Positions 61,526 to 64,000 of a stretch of 64,000 nt of DNA are shown in pieces (positions within the stretch are counted from its first letter, which is position 1; every line of letters starts with the position of its first letter). The stretch is from Isoetes taiwanensis (lineage: Eukaryota > Streptophyta > Lycopodiopsida > Isoetales > Isoetaceae), in contig JAJEKV010000020.1 of assembly GCA_021234155.1 (NCBI GenBank), positions 20,385,018 to 20,449,017 of the forward strand, read 5' to 3'. The position numbers and the translations under genes are program-made. Below the pieces are notes generated by a model that was given only the letters and a program-made list of their open reading frames with translations, had not been told where the DNA came from and made no database searches.

Positions 61526-61856
61526 ATGATGGCGAATTATCGGCGATATATCGATGATACGTCCCGGCCCGAAAGTTTGGCGTAACATCGGCGCAAAAAT
61601 TGACGTAACGTCGATGCAAAAACGGCGTTGCACCGATGAAACTTCGGCCGAATAGTTTACGGCGATAATCGACGATATTACGGCGCAAAACCGGCGTATA
61701 ATCGGCGTTTGTTGTGATGATTGTTCTGACGCAAAATCGTCAGAAAATGCGTCAGAGATTAATTCGTCAGAATTTTCGTCAGTGTAACCATCAGGTCAAA
61801 TCTTTTTAGACAGTCTGACGATTTTTCTGACGCGGAACAGTCATTCTCTTGTAGTG
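61521..61856 (+). repeat. Right subterminal repeats of the CACTA element
   Basis: From 61,521 to about 61,724 the repeats read CGGCG, GGCGTAA and TCGGCG. From 61,725 on the same spacing reads CTGACG/GTCAG. The first part looks like the second with CTGA or TCAG collapsed to CGG or CGCC. Confidence 0.7.
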
Positions 61857-61934
61857 ATTGTACTAGCCCATTGTATGGGTCCCATGACCTATTGGTCTCC
61901 GTGGACGTTAAAAAATCTATTCTATTCTATTCTA
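61857..61934 (+). mobile_element. Resumed LINE 3' tail after CACTA
   Basis: ATT, then GGGTCCCATGACC, TTGGTCTCCGTGGACG and a CTATT microsatellite (61,919-61,945), matching the 61.46-kb tail. Together with 55,505-56,063 it restores one LINE 3' end. Confidence 0.8.
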
Positions 61935-61936
61935 TT

Positions 61937-62150
61937 CTATTCTATTTTCATGGGCAAATGGGTACGCAGGTAGCATTGTGGGACTCGTTCTAATGTGGGA
62001 TTTATGTGGCGCCGGTAGTCTGCTGTCTTGACCTGTTGAAGGGCACTGGCATCCCAAAGCTTGCTGAGGAAGCAAGCGTCAAGATATTGCCTCAAGCTAT
62101 GGTGATCTGCCTCTGTTTGCACATGTATGCACCTGTGCTCCTGCACATTC
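61937..62150 (-). mobile_element. LINE C-terminal fragment, minus strand
   Basis: Sixty-nine codons with LRQYLDACFLSKLWD, VKTADYRRHINPTLERV and LRTHLPMK, clearly homologous to the plus-strand LINE at 60.86-61.0 kb. The coding sequence is cut after PMK by the neighbouring LINE's microsatellite, so the plus-strand LINE inserted here. Confidence 0.8.
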
Positions 62151-63336
62151 CATCTAGCCAGAAAATTTTTCCTAAAAAAAAATCAAAAATAATTTCTGTA
62201 CTTGCCCATTACTGGTCCATAGTCCATTTAAAAGTCAATAATATCCTTATATTAGTCCATCTCAAGTTGAGTTTTGAGATTTGAGTAGCTCGTAGTCTAC
62301 TTTGTTTGCTAAAAAATACATGTTGCCATTATCTTGAGGATTGTACTAAATAGCATGAATTATATTATGTCTTCCATGTTAATTCTAGATTTGTGCCTTA
62401 AGGTGTGACCTTATAAAATCACATCCTCGAAATATCTCATATCAAGAAACCAATGCAAAAGAAACCAAGGAAAAATATGGAAAACTTCTACTATAAGAAA
62501 TCAAGATAGACTGCTATGTGCGGTCCAGTTGCAGACCATCATTGGTCCAAATGACTATTAGTTTAAAAATCAATAGAATAGAATAGAATAATGGCATCAC
62601 CTTAATCAATTTTGATCTCAACTTTCGCATATAGTTTAGTTTACTTGTATGATTCTCTGTAGAACAAAATTAGTTGATTAGGTGAGCTTGCATAATTCAA
62701 GGATAAGGTTGAAGCACAAAGAATTGAGAATTTATGGGGTACTTATGACCAATTGAACCTACGTGGACTTCAGCTTACACCTTTTAAAAATTATGTGATC
62801 GAAGGTAAAAAGTCATAGTATCATTTTATAGGGCAAAATGAATAAGGCTAGTGAGCTCTACACAATCTGTCTAATGGACAATAAATGGTGATGTATGCTT
62901 ATATAAAACCATAGAAATAACATATTATATTAACATGCAACTAGAGATTTATATTGCCAGGAAAGCTTCACATCCATAGAAAATATCATATGCAGAAAAG
63001 ATAACCTACATGTAGCATTCTCGGGGGATTCACATAAAAGACCCGTATAAACCTAGCGAGTGTGTGGAAGGGGGTTTTTTCTCGATGTTTTTGTACGTAT
63101 ACTAGGGGTTTAAATCCCCCTCTTACTGACATTCTAGTGTATTTTCTCCACGGAAGGGGTGTTTTCCAATACTTTTGCGTACATATATAGTGGTGTTTCT
63201 TCTCACCTTAAGCACGCAGGTGGCATATGCTCATGTGATAAAGATGCATCCCTCGGGGTAGCATTATTCTATTTAGATGACAATGCTTTGGCAACAAGAC
63301 AGATATGACTAGTAAGAGATAATAAAATTTAATTAC
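62151..63336. other. AT-rich flank, no gene recognised
   Basis: No coding motif. Contains a GAATA run (62,573-62,590) and G-run/C-run pairs near 63,065-63,160 (AGGGGTTTAAATCCCCC), which could fold. Confidence 0.4.
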
Positions 63337-63359
63337 TTTTTTTTTTTTTTTTTTTTTTT
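63337..63359 (-). repeat. Poly(T) tract
   Basis: Twenty-three T; on the minus strand a poly(A) run that could mark a retroposed sequence ending here. Confidence 0.6.
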
Positions 63360-63459
63360 CAAAAAGTCATGGCTAAACTTCACAACATTCAATTGCATTC
63401 ATCAATAAAAATCACTAAATATAATTATTGTGGAGTTTTAGACCTATAATTGTGGAGTT

Positions 63460-63660
63460 AACTTTTCGTGCTCCAATGTGTTTTTCTATGTTTTAATCTA
63501 AGAAATTGTATGGTTACACCCTAGTTACAGTATATATAAATTGATAAGAAGAGTTGTTAAGTTGTAAGAGTTATGTAAGAGTTGTCTATCTATGTAGATA
63601 TAAGTAAAATGCATCATTTATTACCCTCATAGCATGATGGATATTTGTTATTAGAGCATT
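63460..63660 (+). mobile_element. Possible LTR end and primer-binding site
   Basis: A TATA-like TATATATAAATTG lies at 63,530-63,542. About 110 bases later TGTTATTAGAGC (63,647-63,658) matches 10 of 12 bases of the initiator-Met primer site TGGTATCAGAGC. If correct, an LTR element begins here and continues beyond the window. No second LTR is available to confirm. Confidence 0.3.
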
Positions 63661-64000
63661 TTTTGTCCTGAATTCCGTATAGTAGATCTTTTATTAAATA
63701 TTGAGGTTAACATGACTTATGAACACTCCAAAAAAAGCTTTTTTGATCAAACTAGGGTTTGGCAGCTTCCATCGATGTCAGATGATAGTAAGAAAACATA
63801 AAAACATAAAACTCAATGTGTTCTATGATAAACAGACAAATATCTCCAATTTTAACAAGGTTTAGGGTCACTTTTATGCTAGAAAAATTGAAGAAGGCAG
63901 TTTTGGTTTGGTGCAAAAACTGTCAAATTCTCTAATGTTTGAGCAATCACCACAAGGTTTAGGTGACCCCATAGTTCTTGAAATTCTCAAAACTCATTAA
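63661..64000. other. AT-rich window end, no gene recognised
   Basis: No open frame with motifs. It would be untranslated leader if the LTR call is right. Confidence 0.4.

Larger units (their letters stand above)
56064..61856 (+). mobile_element. Complete CACTA (En/Spm-type) transposon
   Basis: Length 5,793 bp. Termini CACTACAAGAGAATGA at left and its exact reverse complement at right form a 16-bp perfect inverted repeat. The flanking ATT (56,061-56,063 and 61,857-61,859) is the 3-bp target duplication expected of CACTA elements. Subterminal CGTCAGAA/CATCAGAA repeats lie at 56,085-56,500 and, as CTGACG/CGTCAG, at 61,720-61,850. No transposase (TnpD/Tnp2) motif was recognised. It carries a minus-strand spliced gene fragment and a LINE, so it is probably non-autonomous. 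Confidence 0.9.

Noticed and set aside
1-64000. Repeat-induced point mutation as cause of copy differences
   Set aside because: RIP gives C-to-T transitions. The changes include CTG to ACG, CAG to CGG and indels.

Overview
The window looks like repeat-dense nuclear DNA of a land plant. The evidence is introns with GT/AG borders, a plant-style CACTA transposon, many LINE fragments, a Ty3-type Gag/protease, abundant AT-rich sequence and microsatellites. The LINE types would fit a fern, lycophyte or other large-genome plant, but the taxon is an inference. There are no bacterial genes, operons, rRNA genes, recognisable tRNAs or CRISPR arrays.

The dominant structure is a direct duplication. Bases 1-26,733 (copy A) reappear as about 31,455-58,191 (copy B), with an offset of 31.42-31.46 kb. 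Every TE insertion, tandem array and exon found in A is found in B. Bases 26,734-31,454 (spacer) are not repeated in B, and 58,192-64,000 continues past the point where the copies stop matching. Long stretches are essentially identical. The differences cluster in blocks and fall mostly on or beside CAG/CTG. In some blocks A carries the intact coding frame and in others B does. I read this as one sequence with blockwise consensus errors, probably linked to CHG methylation, and possibly as a false tandem duplication in the assembly. Read data are needed to decide.

Layout of a copy, in A coordinates: 1-4,719 is low-coding sequence with 58-bp minisatellites. 4,720-5,833 is the 3' end of a poly(A)-tailed LINE. 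6,238-8,223 holds seven exons recognisable as FANCI (Fanconi anaemia group I), including the monoubiquitination lysine and an SQ cluster. 8,300-8,770 is a LINE reverse-transcriptase fragment. 9,560-11,000 is a LINE endonuclease plus the start of reverse transcriptase. 12,700-13,967, minus strand, is a Ty3-type Gag, zinc knuckle and aspartic protease. 14,650-18,790 is AT-rich repeats with a hairpin minisatellite. 19,200-20,170 is exon-like plus-strand sequence. 21,110-21,780 and 23,690-24,586 are LINE 3' ends. From 24,587 there is a CACTA element.

In copy B the CACTA element is complete (56,064-61,856, ATT target duplication, 16-bp inverted termini). It sits inside a LINE 3' tail, carries a minus-strand multi-exon gene fragment whose splice phases agree across six exons, and contains a nested LINE. 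The window ends in AT-rich sequence with a possible LTR border. The only gene I can name is FANCI; the rest is mobile DNA and its debris.
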